64,000 bases of DNA from Mesorhizobium shangrilense (GCF_040537815.1 NZ_JBEWSZ010000005.1:1-64000), one strand, 5' to 3'. Shown: positions 38,673 through 48,368, numbered from the stretch's first letter. The notes: generated by a model not told the origin, from the letters alone. Numbers and translations are program-made.

Positions 38673-40233
38673 CATGGCCCACAACGCCATTGTCCGTCAG
38701 TTCGGCAAGCGCCAGCGACTGGTCGAGATGCTCGGCCCGCCAGGCGAGCAACCGTTCGGCGAATTCCAGCCGCACCGACAGATAGGCCGGATCGCCAGCG
38801 ACATTGTCCAGCTCGCCCGGGTCCGTCTCCAGATCGAACAGAAGCGGCTGCAGCCCACTGCCGAAATGCACATATTTGAATTTCTCCGTGCGGATGACGG
38901 CGAGGTTGCACTGGCGCGAGGTGATGCCGAAATGGTTTTCGGCGCGACCGTCGCCAATCGAGCGGAAATCGAATTCCCAATGCGCGGCGTTGCGCCAATC
39001 CTGGGGTTGTTTGGCTTCCATGAACGGTTTGAGCGAGCGCCCGTCGAGATGTGGTGGCGGGGTCTCGCCGACCAAGTCGAGTAGCGTCGGCACCATGTCG
39101 ACAGCCTCGGTGAAGCGATCGACACTCGTGCCGGCCGCCTTGTCGTGGCTGGGGTCGCGGATGATCAGCGGGATATGATAGCTGCCATCGAAGAAGCCGC
39201 CCTTGCCGAGCATGAAATGGTCGCCCATCATCTCGGCATGGTCGGAGGTCAGCACGACGATCGTGTCGTCCCAGGCATCGGCAGCCTTGATCGCCAGCCA
39301 GATACGGCCAAGCTGCGCGTCGACCTCCGAGATCATGCCGTAATAGATCGCACGGATCCGGCGAAAATCGTCTTCGCTCCAGTCGTGCACCTTGCCTGGT
39401 GTGCCGGGAAGGAACTTGCCGCGCTCCTGCCGGCTCAGATCATAGGCAAGGTAGGGATGGCTCTCCGCCTCTGCTTGCCAGGTTTCGGCACGTCGGAAAG
39501 CCGGGCCTTCGGCCGGACCATACATGGTGTTGTATGGGGCAGGCACGATGAAGGGCGGATGCGGGCTGATGAAGGAGAGATGCGCGAACCATGGCGCATC
39601 ATGCTCCTGTTCGCCAAGCCAGCGGATAAACTCGCCGGCAATGAAGGCAGCCGGCGTCTCGTCCTTCGAATAGACCGGCGGCCCATTGCTGACCGCGCCG
39701 TCCGTCCTGTTCCCATGGCGCTCATCGACCGGGCGATGAATGCCGGGGGACCCCGCTGTTGTATCGACGCCACGCGCCTTGAGCCAGGACAGCCATGGTT
39801 TCTGATGCTCGGGCAGAAGCTGGCGCACGGTAAAGCCGGGCAGCACGCCTTCGTAGCTTCTCAGCCTCGGATCACCGGGCTCCAGCGTGCGCGGATCGAG
39901 CGATACGTCTGTGTAGCCGAACAGCGTCGGATCATAGCCGAGGGCGCGTGCGTGCAGCGCGATGTTGCCGTGCCGCGCGTCGAGCGGCGTGCCGTTGCGA
40001 CAGACGCGGTTGTTCATCTGGTAGAGGCCGGTGTAGAGGCAGGCGCGCGCCGGCGAGCAAGGGGCCGCCCCGCCAAAGTGCCTTTTGAACAGTACGCCTT
40101 CGGCGGCGAGCGCGTCGGCATTTGGCGTCCTCACCACCGGATGCCCTGCCGCCGACAGGCAATCGCCGCGCCACTGGTCGCAAGTAATCAGGAGAACGTT
40201 AGGGCGTCTGCTTGCTCTGGCCAATCGCGGCAT
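38650..40233 (-). CDS. Sulfatase-superfamily hydrolase, phosphonate monoester hydrolase-like
   Basis: 527 residues from ATG 40233 (a TTG at 40224 is better spaced from GGAGG). The start RRPNVLLITCDQWRGDCLSA gives a metal Asp, and CSPARACLYTGL holds the formylglycine-forming Cys59 (C-x-P-x-R). Later blocks are FISPHPPF, TSDHAEMMGDHFMLGKGGFF and KFKYVHFG. The overall pattern, including the NGTPLDARHGNIALHARALG block, is closest in my memory to rhizobial phosphonate monoester hydrolases/phosphodiesterases (PehA type) rather than true arylsulfatases. A separate FGly-generating enzyme is needed and is not seen nearby. Confidence 0.8.
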   Translation of the reverse strand: MPRLARASRRPNVLLITCDQWRGDCLSAAGHPVVRTPNADALAAEGVLFKRHFGGAAPCSPARACLYTGLYQMNNRVCRNGTPLDARHGNIALHARALGYDPTLFGYTDVSLDPRTLEPGDPRLRSYEGVLPGFTVRQLLPEHQKPWLSWLKARGVDTTAGSPGIHRPVDERHGNRTDGAVSNGPPVYSKDETPAAFIAGEFIRWLGEQEHDAPWFAHLSFISPHPPFIVPAPYNTMYGPAEGPAFRRAETWQAEAESHPYLAYDLSRQERGKFLPGTPGKVHDWSEDDFRRIRAIYYGMISEVDAQLGRIWLAIKAADAWDDTIVVLTSDHAEMMGDHFMLGKGGFFDGSYHIPLIIRDPSHDKAAGTSVDRFTEAVDMVPTLLDLVGETPPPHLDGRSLKPFMEAKQPQDWRNAAHWEFDFRSIGDGRAENHFGITSRQCNLAVIRTEKFKYVHFGSGLQPLLFDLETDPGELDNVAGDPAYLSVRLEFAERLLAWRAEHLDQSLALAELTDNGVVGHVSRGIRE

Positions 40234-40468
40234 CCTCCATTCATCCGGGCGCGCCCATGGAACCGAAATCCGGCGCCGAGGCAAGCCTCAGACAGGCAAT
40301 AAGCCAAGCCAGAAGTATCGCTCTAATGGTGAACAAAAGACATTTCATCGTTCACTTTTACAGCACAGTCCATTCTGTGTTTGCCGCCTTTGCCGGGGAC
40401 GGGCCAGCCCTCATATTGGCGTGGACAGCGGCGAGGGCCGCACCATCACCAAGGGAAGGAGCAAGAAA

Positions 40469-41401
40469 ATGCTCGATCAGATCAAGGGCCTGCATCACGT
40501 CACCTCGATGGCCAGCGATGCGCGCCAGAACAATGCGTTCTTCACCAACACGCTCGGCCTGCGCCGGGTGAAGAAGACCGTCAACTTCGACGCCCCCGAT
40601 GTCTATCACCTCTATTATGGCGACGAGGTTGGCACGCCGGGTTCGGTGATGACCTACTTTCCGTTCCCCAACATCGGCAAGGGTCGTCACGGCGTCGGCG
40701 AAGTCGGCACCACGGTCTATTCGGTGCCTGAGGGCACGCTCGCCTATTGGGAAAAGCGTTTTGCCGACGAGGGCATTGCGGGCCTCTCCCGCGAAGAGAC
40801 CTTCGGCGAGCAGCGCCTCGCATTTGCCGGGCCGGATGGCGATGGCTTCGCCCTGGTCGAGGAGAAGAACGACCAGCGCGCACCATGGCTGAAGGGCAGC
40901 GTTCCCGCTGACGAAGCGATCCGCGGCTTTCACTCCGTGTCGCTGCGGCTGAAGGACGGCGGCGCCACCGAGGAGTTGTTGAAATTCATGGGCTATGAGG
41001 AGGTCGATGCCTCCGGCAACGTCAAGCGTCTGGCGGTGAAGAACGGCAATGGCGCCGATGTCGTCGACATCGAATCGCTGCCGGGCGCCGGCTTCGCCAA
41101 TCTCGGTGCAGGCTCCGTCCACCATGTCGCTTTCGCCGTCGAGAACCGTGCCAAGCAGCTCGAGGTGCGCAAGGCGCTGATGGACACCGGATATCAGGTG
41201 ACGCCGGTGATCGACCGCGATTATTTCTGGGCGATCTATTTCCGCACGCCGGGTGGCGTGCTGTTCGAAGTCGCCACCAATGAGCCAGGCTTCGACCGCG
41301 ACGAGGATACCGCTCATCTGGGCGAGGCGCTGAAACTGCCGTCGCAGCACCAGCACCTGCGGCCCTATCTGGAACAACATCTGCAGAAACTGGAAGGCTG
41401 A
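40469..41401 (+). CDS. mhqO: Ring-cleaving dioxygenase, MhqO-type (two VOC domains)
   Basis: 310 residues from ATG 40469 after AAGGGAAGGAGC. Two VOC modules: the first starts MLDQIKGLHHVTSMASDARQ, the second around IRGFHSVSLRLKDGGATEEL, with GSVHHVAFAVENRAKQLEVR and GGVLFEVATNEPGF near the end. His and Glu positions fit an Fe(II) extradiol site. MhqO-type enzymes act in catechol/hydroquinone defence. It heads a tight operon with an esterase and an acetyltransferase. The symbol is by family resemblance to Bacillus MhqO. Confidence 0.82.
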   Translation: MLDQIKGLHHVTSMASDARQNNAFFTNTLGLRRVKKTVNFDAPDVYHLYYGDEVGTPGSVMTYFPFPNIGKGRHGVGEVGTTVYSVPEGTLAYWEKRFADEGIAGLSREETFGEQRLAFAGPDGDGFALVEEKNDQRAPWLKGSVPADEAIRGFHSVSLRLKDGGATEELLKFMGYEEVDASGNVKRLAVKNGNGADVVDIESLPGAGFANLGAGSVHHVAFAVENRAKQLEVRKALMDTGYQVTPVIDRDYFWAIYFRTPGGVLFEVATNEPGFDRDEDTAHLGEALKLPSQHQHLRPYLEQHLQKLEG

Positions 41402-41411
41402 GGATCAGGTC

Positions 41412-42035
41412 ATGAGCAAGGACGCTTACATCCACAAGATGCTGCCCGGTTCGCCGGGCGGCCCGCTGCTCTTCGTCTTCCACGGCACGGGAGCCGACGA
41501 GAGCCAGCTTCTGTCGCTGGGGCGCGATCTCGCGCCCCTGGCAACCATCATCTCGCCGCGCGGCGATGTGTCGGAACAAGGTGCTGCGCGCTTCTTCCGC
41601 CGCACGGGCGAGGGTGTCTACGACATGGCTGACCTGGCGCGGGCGACGGGCAAGATGGCGGGTTTCGTCAAGGCGCATGTCGAGGCGGCGAAACCATCTT
41701 CTGTGCTTGGCCTCGGCTACTCCAACGGCGCCAACATCCTCGCCTCGGTGGTGTTCGCGGCGCCGGAGCTGTTCGATGCCACGGTGTTGATGCATCCGCT
41801 GATCCCGTTCGAACCGGACGTGAAAGGCAGTCTTGCCGGCCGCCGTATCCTGCTGACCGCGGGCAAGCGCGATCCGATCTGCCCGCCAACCCTGACGAGC
41901 CGGCTGGAAGCCTATTTGCGTGCCGACGGCGCCGATGTCACAGTGGAGTGGCATGAGGGCGGGCACGAGGTGCGGCCGAATGAAATCGAAGCGGCACGGC
42001 GGTTCCTCGCCGGCGCGCGCGTTGAAGGAGCCTGA
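41412..42035 (+). CDS. Alpha/beta hydrolase (phospholipase/carboxylesterase, MhqD-like)
   Basis: 207 residues. The fold markers are PLLFVFHGTGADESQLLSLG (oxyanion strand), the nucleophile elbow GLGYSNGANILAS with the catalytic Ser, an Asp in AGKRDPICPP, and the final His in WHEGGHEVRPNE. In Bacillus an MhqD-type hydrolase accompanies MhqO in quinone resistance, and the same pairing appears here 10 nt downstream of the dioxygenase. The natural ester is unknown. Confidence 0.85.
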   Translation: MSKDAYIHKMLPGSPGGPLLFVFHGTGADESQLLSLGRDLAPLATIISPRGDVSEQGAARFFRRTGEGVYDMADLARATGKMAGFVKAHVEAAKPSSVLGLGYSNGANILASVVFAAPELFDATVLMHPLIPFEPDVKGSLAGRRILLTAGKRDPICPPTLTSRLEAYLRADGADVTVEWHEGGHEVRPNEIEAARRFLAGARVEGA

Positions 42036-42038
42036 GCT

Positions 42039-42338
42039 ATGCCCGATCAATTGCCGGAGATCGAACTCGAGGATCGCGGTTCCAAGGGCCGTTATGTGCT
42101 ACGCGGACCGGACGGCGCCGAGGCCGAGATGACCTTCACCAAGATCGGTGAACACCAGATCATCATCGACCACACCGAGGTGCCCGACGTGTTTCGCGGC
42201 CAGGGGGCGGGGCTTCGCCTCGTCACCCGCGCCGTCGAGGATGCGCGGGCAGCGGGCAAGAAGATCATTCCGCTCTGCCCCTTCGCCAACGCCCAGTTTC
42301 GCCGCCATCCGGAATGGGCGGACGTGCTGAAACAGTGA
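42039..42338 (+). CDS. Small GNAT-like N-acetyltransferase (YjdJ type)
   Basis: 99 residues, starting 3 nt after the esterase. The acetyl-CoA site is DVFRGQGAGLRLVTRAVEDA, followed by KKIIPLCPFANAQFRRHPEW, a pattern of the minimal GNAT-related YjdJ/Gtn family. It probably acetylates a small molecule or protein; no substrate is known. Third gene of the dioxygenase operon. Confidence 0.85.
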   Translation: MPDQLPEIELEDRGSKGRYVLRGPDGAEAEMTFTKIGEHQIIIDHTEVPDVFRGQGAGLRLVTRAVEDARAAGKKIIPLCPFANAQFRRHPEWADVLKQ

Positions 42339-42492
42339 GGTCGCGGAAGATTTGTCGGCGGCAAAAATGCTGATGATATGACTGGTCATAACGGCAATAT
42401 GGATCTGGCATTTGCGCGGGCGGTCCATCTTGCCTAAGTAGGTATGATATATCGCAGGCAGTCGCCGACAAATCGAACCGAATGATCCCCTC

Positions 42493-43548
42493 ATGACCGA
42501 ACCCGACCTCGTTCCCGTCTTTGACGGCCACAACGACACGCTGCTCCGGCTCTACAATTCGAAGGACACGAACGTCGAAGGGCTGTTCATCGAGGAAACG
42601 CAGGGCGGCCATATCGACCTGCCGCGCGCGAGGAAGGGTGGATTTGCCGGCGGCATGTTCGCGATCTTTCCGCCGCCCGTGGAAAAGGCAAGGCGCGCTG
42701 TTCCCTTGGCGCCGAGCGATACCGAGCCCTTGCCGCCGGAAGTTCCGCGCGCCGATGCGCTCAACTCGACCATCGCGATGGCCTCGATCCTGTTCCGGCT
42801 GGAGCGGGCCGGGGCGCTCACCGTCTGCCGAAGCGCTGGCGATGTGCGCAACGCCATGGCGCAAGGCTCGATCGCGGCAGTGTTCCATATCGAAGGGGTC
42901 GAGGCGATCGATCCCGAGCTCACCATGCTCGACGTGCTGCATGCCGCGGGCCTGCGCTCGCTCGGCATCGTCTGGAGCCGCCCGAACGCCTTCGGTCATG
43001 GCGTGCCGTTCCGCTTTCCGTCTTCGCCCGACACCGGGCCCGGCCTGACCGATGCCGGCAAGGTGCTGGTCAAGGCGTGTAACCAGTTGAAGATCATGAT
43101 CGACCTCTCGCATCTCAACGAGAAGGGTTTTCGCGATGTCGCTGCCATCAGCGACGCACCACTGGTCGCCACCCATTCCAATGTGCATGCGATCTGCGGC
43201 CATTCCCGCAATCTCACCGAATGGCAGCTTGGCGCTATCCGCGAGTCCGGCGGCATGGTCGGGCTGAACTTCGCCACGGGCTTCCTGCGCGAAGACGGCA
43301 GGATGAATTCAGACACCAGCCTCGACATCATGGTGCGCCATGTCGATTCCCTGCTGCAGGCGCTGGGTGAAGACGGCGTCGGCCTGGGCTCGGATTTCGA
43401 CGGCGCCATGATCCCCGCGGTCATCGGCGATGTCGCCGGCCTGCCGAAGCTGCTCGATGCGTTTGCGGCGCGTGGTTTTGGGCACGCGCTGATCGAGAAG
43501 ATCGCCTACCGCAACTGGCTGAGCATGCTGGAAAGGACGATTGGATAG
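42493..43548 (+). CDS. Membrane dipeptidase family M19 amidohydrolase
   Basis: 351 residues. VFDGHNDTLL gives zinc ligands His13 and Asp15, HIEGVEAID the bridging Glu, and ATHSNVHAICGHSRN the second set of His ligands; the end VGLGSDFDGAMIP is also diagnostic. No signal peptide, so cytosolic despite the family name. M19 enzymes cleave dipeptides or amide-like small molecules. A dipeptidase of this family also lies in the Pseudomonas choline/betaine catabolic cluster, which fits the amine-catabolism genes downstream here. Confidence 0.9.
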   Translation: MTEPDLVPVFDGHNDTLLRLYNSKDTNVEGLFIEETQGGHIDLPRARKGGFAGGMFAIFPPPVEKARRAVPLAPSDTEPLPPEVPRADALNSTIAMASILFRLERAGALTVCRSAGDVRNAMAQGSIAAVFHIEGVEAIDPELTMLDVLHAAGLRSLGIVWSRPNAFGHGVPFRFPSSPDTGPGLTDAGKVLVKACNQLKIMIDLSHLNEKGFRDVAAISDAPLVATHSNVHAICGHSRNLTEWQLGAIRESGGMVGLNFATGFLREDGRMNSDTSLDIMVRHVDSLLQALGEDGVGLGSDFDGAMIPAVIGDVAGLPKLLDAFAARGFGHALIEKIAYRNWLSMLERTIG

Positions 43549-43558
43549 CGCGCAAGCG

Positions 43559-43819
43559 CTATTCGAAACCGATGCGCTTCAGCCAATCCTTGCCGACGCC
43601 GCGATCACGGATGATCGGCAGCGGGTCTTCCGAATCGAGCCGGGCGCAGATGCGGTAGACTTCCAGAGTCTCGGCGCTCATCTCGTCACGCTTGTAGAAG
43701 AACATGGCCGCGGCATAGCGCGTGCGGCCCGACCATTTTTCACCGAGCGGCGTGTTGACCAGTTCCCACTGCTCGGCGGCTTCCCCATCGTCCTGCGGCT
43801 TGTCGGTCTCGTCCGCCAT
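43559..43819 (-). CDS. Small hypothetical protein coupled to the GcvT-like gene
   Basis: 86 residues from ATG 43819, which lies 2 nt after the TGA of the upstream GcvT-like gene. It reads AEQWELVNTPLGEKWSGRTR, then YAAAMFFYKRDEMSAETLEV and ends IRDRGVGKDWLKRIGFE. Soluble and charged, no known domain. The tight spacing suggests it is translated with, and may assist, the folate-dependent enzyme. Confidence 0.7.
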   Translation of the reverse strand: MADETDKPQDDGEAAEQWELVNTPLGEKWSGRTRYAAAMFFYKRDEMSAETLEVYRICARLDSEDPLPIIRDRGVGKDWLKRIGFE

Positions 43820-43821
43820 GG

Positions 43822-45096
43822 TCAGAAATCGGCCGGCGGATTGGCGGTGCGGCGATCGAGCTTGATGAACGGCCGCGCCACCACCTTGGCCCGCTTCATC
43901 AGCTTCTGGTACTGCAACTCGCGCATGGCGTAGATCTCGACCCACAGGTCCTCGACCATCGTATCACCGAATGGCCGCTCGAGCGAGGCGATGGCGACGT
44001 TGCGCTTGGCCATCGGCGACCACATGGCGGCGCTGACCAGCCCGACCTCCTGGCTCTTCTTGTAGTAGACGATGGCGTGTTCGGCCGGGATGTTGCCCTC
44101 GATCTCCAGCCCGACCAGCACATGGCGCAGCTTGCGTTTCGCCCGTGCTTCAAGGATGGCGCGGCGGCCGTTGAAGTGCCCCTTTTCAAGGTCGATCATG
44201 AAGCCGAGCCCGATCTCGTCGGGCCTGCGCAGTCGGTCGGCGCGTACGGCATGCTCGGCGGTGGTGAAATCCGCATTGGCGACGATCAGCCCGGCCTCGA
44301 GCCGGGCGCGGTTGAGCGCCGTATAGCCGATGGCGCGGATGCCGCGCAGTTCGCCCGCTGTCATCAGCCGGTCCCAGAGGCTGAGCGCCTTGTCGGCCTG
44401 GACGAACAGTTCGTAGCCGAGATCGCCGGTGAAGCCGGTGCGCGAGATGGTGACTTGGCTGTTTCCCTGGGGGCCGTCATCATGCGGGAAATCGGCGAGG
44501 TCGAAGACTTTCAGCTTCTCAACGCCGTCGAACCCGGCATCGCGCAAAACGGCGAAGGAGGTCGGCCCCTGCAAGGCAAGGCCGGCAACGGCCTCGGTCT
44601 CTTCCTCGACCGTCACGTCGAAACCGATGGCGCTGTCGAGCAGCCAGGGCAGATGCCGCTCCTGCGAGCAGAGCCGGAAACGTGTCGGCGACAGGCGGAA
44701 CAAGGTGCCGTCGTCGAGCACAAAACCGGCGTCGTCGCACCAGGCGGTGTAGTGAACGCGGCCGGGCTTGAGCTTGGTGACATCGCGCAGCGTGACGCGG
44801 TTGAGGAAGGCCTCGGCGTCCTTGCCCTCTATGCGGTATTTCGTCATCGGCGAGATGTCGAACAGGGCGGCCTGGCTGCGGATGGCGAAGTATTCGAGTT
44901 CCTCGTCCCACAGCGAATGCGGCGCGCGGTAGCCGGCCCAGTTGTACCAGTCCTGGGTTTTGGCCAGCGCGTCGATGCGCGGCTGGAAGGGGGTGCCCTG
45001 GCGCAATGTACGAAAATGGCCCTGGGCGGTAGTGCGGGCGGAGACGGCCGGGGCAGTGGTCTCAGCGACGGGGTTCTTTATGGTTGTCCACGCCAT
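43822..45096 (-). CDS. GcvT/DmdA-like folate-dependent aminomethyltransferase
   Basis: 424 residues. Family blocks include YFAIRSQAALFDISPMTKYR, AFLNRVTLRDVTKLKPGRVH, the folate-loop region ISRTGFTGDLGYELFVQADK and a C-terminal barrel (GLVSAAMWSPMAKRNVAIAS). Such proteins transfer C1 units from an N- or S-methylated substrate to tetrahydrofolate. With no GcvP/GcvH nearby it is not the housekeeping glycine cleavage protein. It sits 3 nt after an FAD oxidoreductase gene and probably handles methyl groups from the pathway substrate. Confidence 0.85.
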   Translation of the reverse strand: MAWTTIKNPVAETTAPAVSARTTAQGHFRTLRQGTPFQPRIDALAKTQDWYNWAGYRAPHSLWDEELEYFAIRSQAALFDISPMTKYRIEGKDAEAFLNRVTLRDVTKLKPGRVHYTAWCDDAGFVLDDGTLFRLSPTRFRLCSQERHLPWLLDSAIGFDVTVEEETEAVAGLALQGPTSFAVLRDAGFDGVEKLKVFDLADFPHDDGPQGNSQVTISRTGFTGDLGYELFVQADKALSLWDRLMTAGELRGIRAIGYTALNRARLEAGLIVANADFTTAEHAVRADRLRRPDEIGLGFMIDLEKGHFNGRRAILEARAKRKLRHVLVGLEIEGNIPAEHAIVYYKKSQEVGLVSAAMWSPMAKRNVAIASLERPFGDTMVEDLWVEIYAMRELQYQKLMKRAKVVARPFIKLDRRTANPPADF

Positions 45097-45099
45097 TCC

Positions 45100-46665
45100 T
45101 TAGCCCTTCATCGCAATGATGCGCCGCGCGGCGTTAAGGCCGGGAGCGCCGGAGATTCCGCCACCAGGATGCGAACCGGCGCCGGCGAGGAACAGCCCGT
45201 CGACCGGCGTGTCGTAGCCCGACCAGCCGGACACGGGCCGCGACATCAGCATCTGGTCGGCTTGCAATTCGCCATGGTGCCAATGGCCGCCCGGCATGCG
45301 ATAGCGCGCCTCGATATCGGCCGGCGTCAAAAGCTCGGCATGGACGACACTTTTGCCGATGCCGGGAGCATAAGCCTCCAGCTGAGCCATGATCGCCCGC
45401 AGGAATTTCGGCTTGCCGGCATCCCAACCTTCTTTCAGTGCGTAAGGCGCATACTGCACCACCGCCGACAAAACACAGGCGCCACTGGGTGCGAGCGTCG
45501 GGTCGGCAAGGCTGGGCAGGGTGATCTCCATCACCGGCTCGGTGGAGAACTCGCCGTATTTCGACGGATTGAAGGCGCGCTCGACATGATCGGGCGATGG
45601 CGCGATGACCAGACGGCCCTTGTGATCGGCGGCGTCGACGCCGGTGAATTGCGGCGGCCGGTCAAGCGCCAGGTTGAGCTTGGCCGCATCGCCCTTCGTG
45701 CGGATGTTCTTCACCTTGCGGACAAAACCGGTGTCGATCTCGCGCGAGCCGACGAGGTCAAGGAAGGTCGTTGCCGGATTGATGGCGGAGACGATCGTCC
45801 TGGCTGGCAGTATTTCGCCATTGTCGAGCGTGACACCAACGGCGCGGCCTTTTTCGACTATGATCTTCGCAACTGGTGTCCCGGTGCGGATCGTCACGCC
45901 GGCATTCTCGGCGGCGGCGCGAATGGCTGATACGACCGCGCCCATGCCGCCTTTCGGCACGATTTGCGCGCCGGCGGCACCGCCTGTCTCTCCCGCCAGC
46001 CGGTAGTAGAGGCCGAGCAGCGAGGTCGGCGACCTCGGGCCGAGATGGCTGCCAAGCGTGGCGTCGAAGGCAAGCAGTCCCTTCAGCCGGTCATCCTCGA
46101 GCTGTTCGTCGAGCAGGTCGGCGACATTCATCAGCAGCACACGCAGGAAATCGCGCATGTCCTCCTTGCCGAGCTTCTTCAGCGCCAATGCGCTCTGGCC
46201 GAGAGCGGCGGTTTCAAGCAACGACATGCCGTCGAGATCGGGCGGCCGGCGCGCCAGGAATGGTTTCAGGATACCGGCATACCGCAACAGCTGCGCGCGC
46301 AGTTCCTTCCACGCGGATTGCTCTGCCGAGCTGCCGCCGGTCAGCACCTCGCCATAGGCGCCATGCAGGATGAGCGGCGGGCCGTCCTTCGACAGGGCCA
46401 GGGATGGCACGAAATCCCCGCGCGCAACGATCAGCCCATGCTTTTCCAGCTCCAGCGACTTCACCACGTCGGGGTGCAGACGATTCAGCACATGAGCGAT
46501 CGAAGAAGTGCGGAACCCAGGGGCGAATTCCTCGGTGCGCGCGGCACCGCCGACTTCGCCCGCGGCCTCCAGCACCAGCACCTTGCGTCCGGCTTTCGCC
46601 AGCGTGGCGGCGGCGACAAGGCCATTGTGGCCGCCGCCTATGATGATCGCGTCAAATGACGTCAT
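45100..46665 (-). CDS. CrtI/phytoene-dehydrogenase-like FAD oxidoreductase 1
   Basis: 521 residues. The N-terminal dinucleotide motif is DAIIIGGGHNGLVAAATLAK with the ADP-ribose Glu in VLVLEAAGEVGGAARTEEF. The C-terminal FAD block is VDGLFLAGAGSHPGGGISGA. No carotenoid genes are present, so carotenoid synthesis is unlikely; relatives of this type act on small molecules of unknown identity. Its start overlaps the end of the similar gene upstream by 14 nt. Confidence 0.85.
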   Translation of the reverse strand: MTSFDAIIIGGGHNGLVAAATLAKAGRKVLVLEAAGEVGGAARTEEFAPGFRTSSIAHVLNRLHPDVVKSLELEKHGLIVARGDFVPSLALSKDGPPLILHGAYGEVLTGGSSAEQSAWKELRAQLLRYAGILKPFLARRPPDLDGMSLLETAALGQSALALKKLGKEDMRDFLRVLLMNVADLLDEQLEDDRLKGLLAFDATLGSHLGPRSPTSLLGLYYRLAGETGGAAGAQIVPKGGMGAVVSAIRAAAENAGVTIRTGTPVAKIIVEKGRAVGVTLDNGEILPARTIVSAINPATTFLDLVGSREIDTGFVRKVKNIRTKGDAAKLNLALDRPPQFTGVDAADHKGRLVIAPSPDHVERAFNPSKYGEFSTEPVMEITLPSLADPTLAPSGACVLSAVVQYAPYALKEGWDAGKPKFLRAIMAQLEAYAPGIGKSVVHAELLTPADIEARYRMPGGHWHHGELQADQMLMSRPVSGWSGYDTPVDGLFLAGAGSHPGGGISGAPGLNAARRIIAMKG

Positions 46666-48271
46666 GGGCCGGGCTCATATGCGAGGTGGACTTGGCGAGG
46701 TCGCGCAGGATTTCGGCCGCGGCATTGCGGCCGGGGGCACCCATGACGCCGCCGCCGGGATGGGTCGAGGAGCCACACATGTACAGCCCGCCAACCGGCG
46801 AGCGGTATTGCGCGTAGCCCGGCACCGGCCGGTTGAACAGAAGCTGGTCGAAGGTCAGTTCGCCCTGAAAGATGTTGCCTTCGGTGAGGCCGACTTCGGC
46901 CTCGATCTCGCGGGGCGTGCGCACTTCCATGTGGACGATGCGGTCGCGGAAGCCGGGCGAATAGTCGGCGATCTGCGAAATCACGCTTTCGGCAAAGCCG
47001 TCGCGGTCGGCATCGGTCCAGTCGCGGCCATCAATCTTGGGCGGCGCATACTGCACGAAGCAGCTCATGAAATGTTTTCCAGGCGGCGCCATGGTCGGGT
47101 CGAGTGTCGTGGGGATGACCATGTCGAGGAATGGGTCTGCCGACCAGCGCCCGGCCTTCCAGTCGTCATAGGCGCGTTCCATGCGCTCCATCGAATCGGT
47201 GAAATGCATGTCGCCGCGATAAACCGGAGAATCCTTCGGCAGTGCCGGAAATTCCGGCAGCGAATCCAGCGCGATGTTGACCTTGCCGGAGGAGCCGCGA
47301 ATCTTGAAATTCCTGACCCGGCGCAGGAAGATGTCGGGCAATTCCTTCTCCTCGACCAACTTCAGGAAGGTGCGCTTCACGTCGGCGTTGGAGACGACGA
47401 GCTTGCCGTAAACCTCCTCGCCGCCCGCCAGCACCACGCCCTTGGCCTTGCCGCGGCTCACCAGCACATGGTCGACCTCGGCGCCGGTGCGGATGGTGCC
47501 GCCGGAGGCCTTGAACGAGGCGGCAAGCGCCTTGGTGACCGCACCCATGCCGCCACGCGCATAGCCCCAGGCCCCAACCGAGCCGTCGACCTCGCCCATA
47601 TAGTGGTGCAGCAGTACGTAAGCTGTGCCCGGCGACATCGGTCCGAGCGCGGTACCGATGATGCCTGACAAAGCGAAATTGGCCTTGATGACATCGGTCT
47701 CGAAATATTCGTCGAGGAATTCCGAGATCGACATGGTCCAGAAGCGCAGGGTCAGCGCCATCTCTTCGGCCGACAGGCCGGCGAACTTCTTGCCGAGATA
47801 GAGAAGCTCGCCGAGATCGCGTGGCCTAAGGCTGGTAGGATCTGGTGCGGTGCGCATCAGCAGTGGCTGGATGAAGCGGCATTGCCGCGTCACGTCACGG
47901 GCGTAGCGGTCATAGGCTTCGGCGTCGTGTTTCGAGAACCGAGCGAATTCGCGTCGATGGGCATCATGGTCGCGGTAGTTGGCAAGGTAGTCGCCGTCGC
48001 GCGTGAACACCGCGCCGCCCTCATAGGAGATCACCTGCAGGCCGAAGCGCGGCAGTTCGAGGTCGCGCATGATCTCGGGCCGGAACAGCGAGCACACATA
48101 GGAGCAGTTGGAATAGAGGAAGCCCGGCGTCAGTTCGCGGCTGGTGGCGGCACCGCCGACCCAATCGTTCTTTTCGACGACCAGGACATCGAGGCCAGCG
48201 CGCTGCAGGTAGCAGGCATTGACCAGGCCGTTGTGTCCGCCGCCGATGATGATCGCATCCCAAGCTTTCAT
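46652..48271 (-). CDS. CrtI/phytoene-dehydrogenase-like FAD oxidoreductase 2
   Basis: 539 residues from ATG 48271, chosen because it stands just before AWDAIIIGGGHNGLVNACYL. The second FAD block is VGGLYMCGSSTHPGGGVMGA. It is a paralogue of the gene at 45100-46665 (same start and end motifs), and the 14-nt overlap suggests a hetero-oligomer or successive steps. A palindrome of the TetR-type operator set lies 98 nt before its start. Confidence 0.85.
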   Translation of the reverse strand: MKAWDAIIIGGGHNGLVNACYLQRAGLDVLVVEKNDWVGGAATSRELTPGFLYSNCSYVCSLFRPEIMRDLELPRFGLQVISYEGGAVFTRDGDYLANYRDHDAHRREFARFSKHDAEAYDRYARDVTRQCRFIQPLLMRTAPDPTSLRPRDLGELLYLGKKFAGLSAEEMALTLRFWTMSISEFLDEYFETDVIKANFALSGIIGTALGPMSPGTAYVLLHHYMGEVDGSVGAWGYARGGMGAVTKALAASFKASGGTIRTGAEVDHVLVSRGKAKGVVLAGGEEVYGKLVVSNADVKRTFLKLVEEKELPDIFLRRVRNFKIRGSSGKVNIALDSLPEFPALPKDSPVYRGDMHFTDSMERMERAYDDWKAGRWSADPFLDMVIPTTLDPTMAPPGKHFMSCFVQYAPPKIDGRDWTDADRDGFAESVISQIADYSPGFRDRIVHMEVRTPREIEAEVGLTEGNIFQGELTFDQLLFNRPVPGYAQYRSPVGGLYMCGSSTHPGGGVMGAPGRNAAAEILRDLAKSTSHMSPAHDVI

Positions 48272-48368
48272 GCTGGCCCAGTCTTCATTGTGACCGACGC
48301 TTTCTCGCGTGATCCGTTCCCCGAATGCGCGAAATCTGGCACGGCGGTCGATATTCTGTCCAGCCATT

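Noticed and set aside
40234..40468. Pho box before the phosphonate hydrolase-like gene
   Set aside because: Phosphate control seemed plausible, but no CTGTCAT-type direct repeats are present.
44077..45930. 617-codon open frame opposite the GcvT-like and FAD genes
   Set aside because: It spans two well-supported genes in antisense and reads as random Arg/Gly/Asp-rich sequence.
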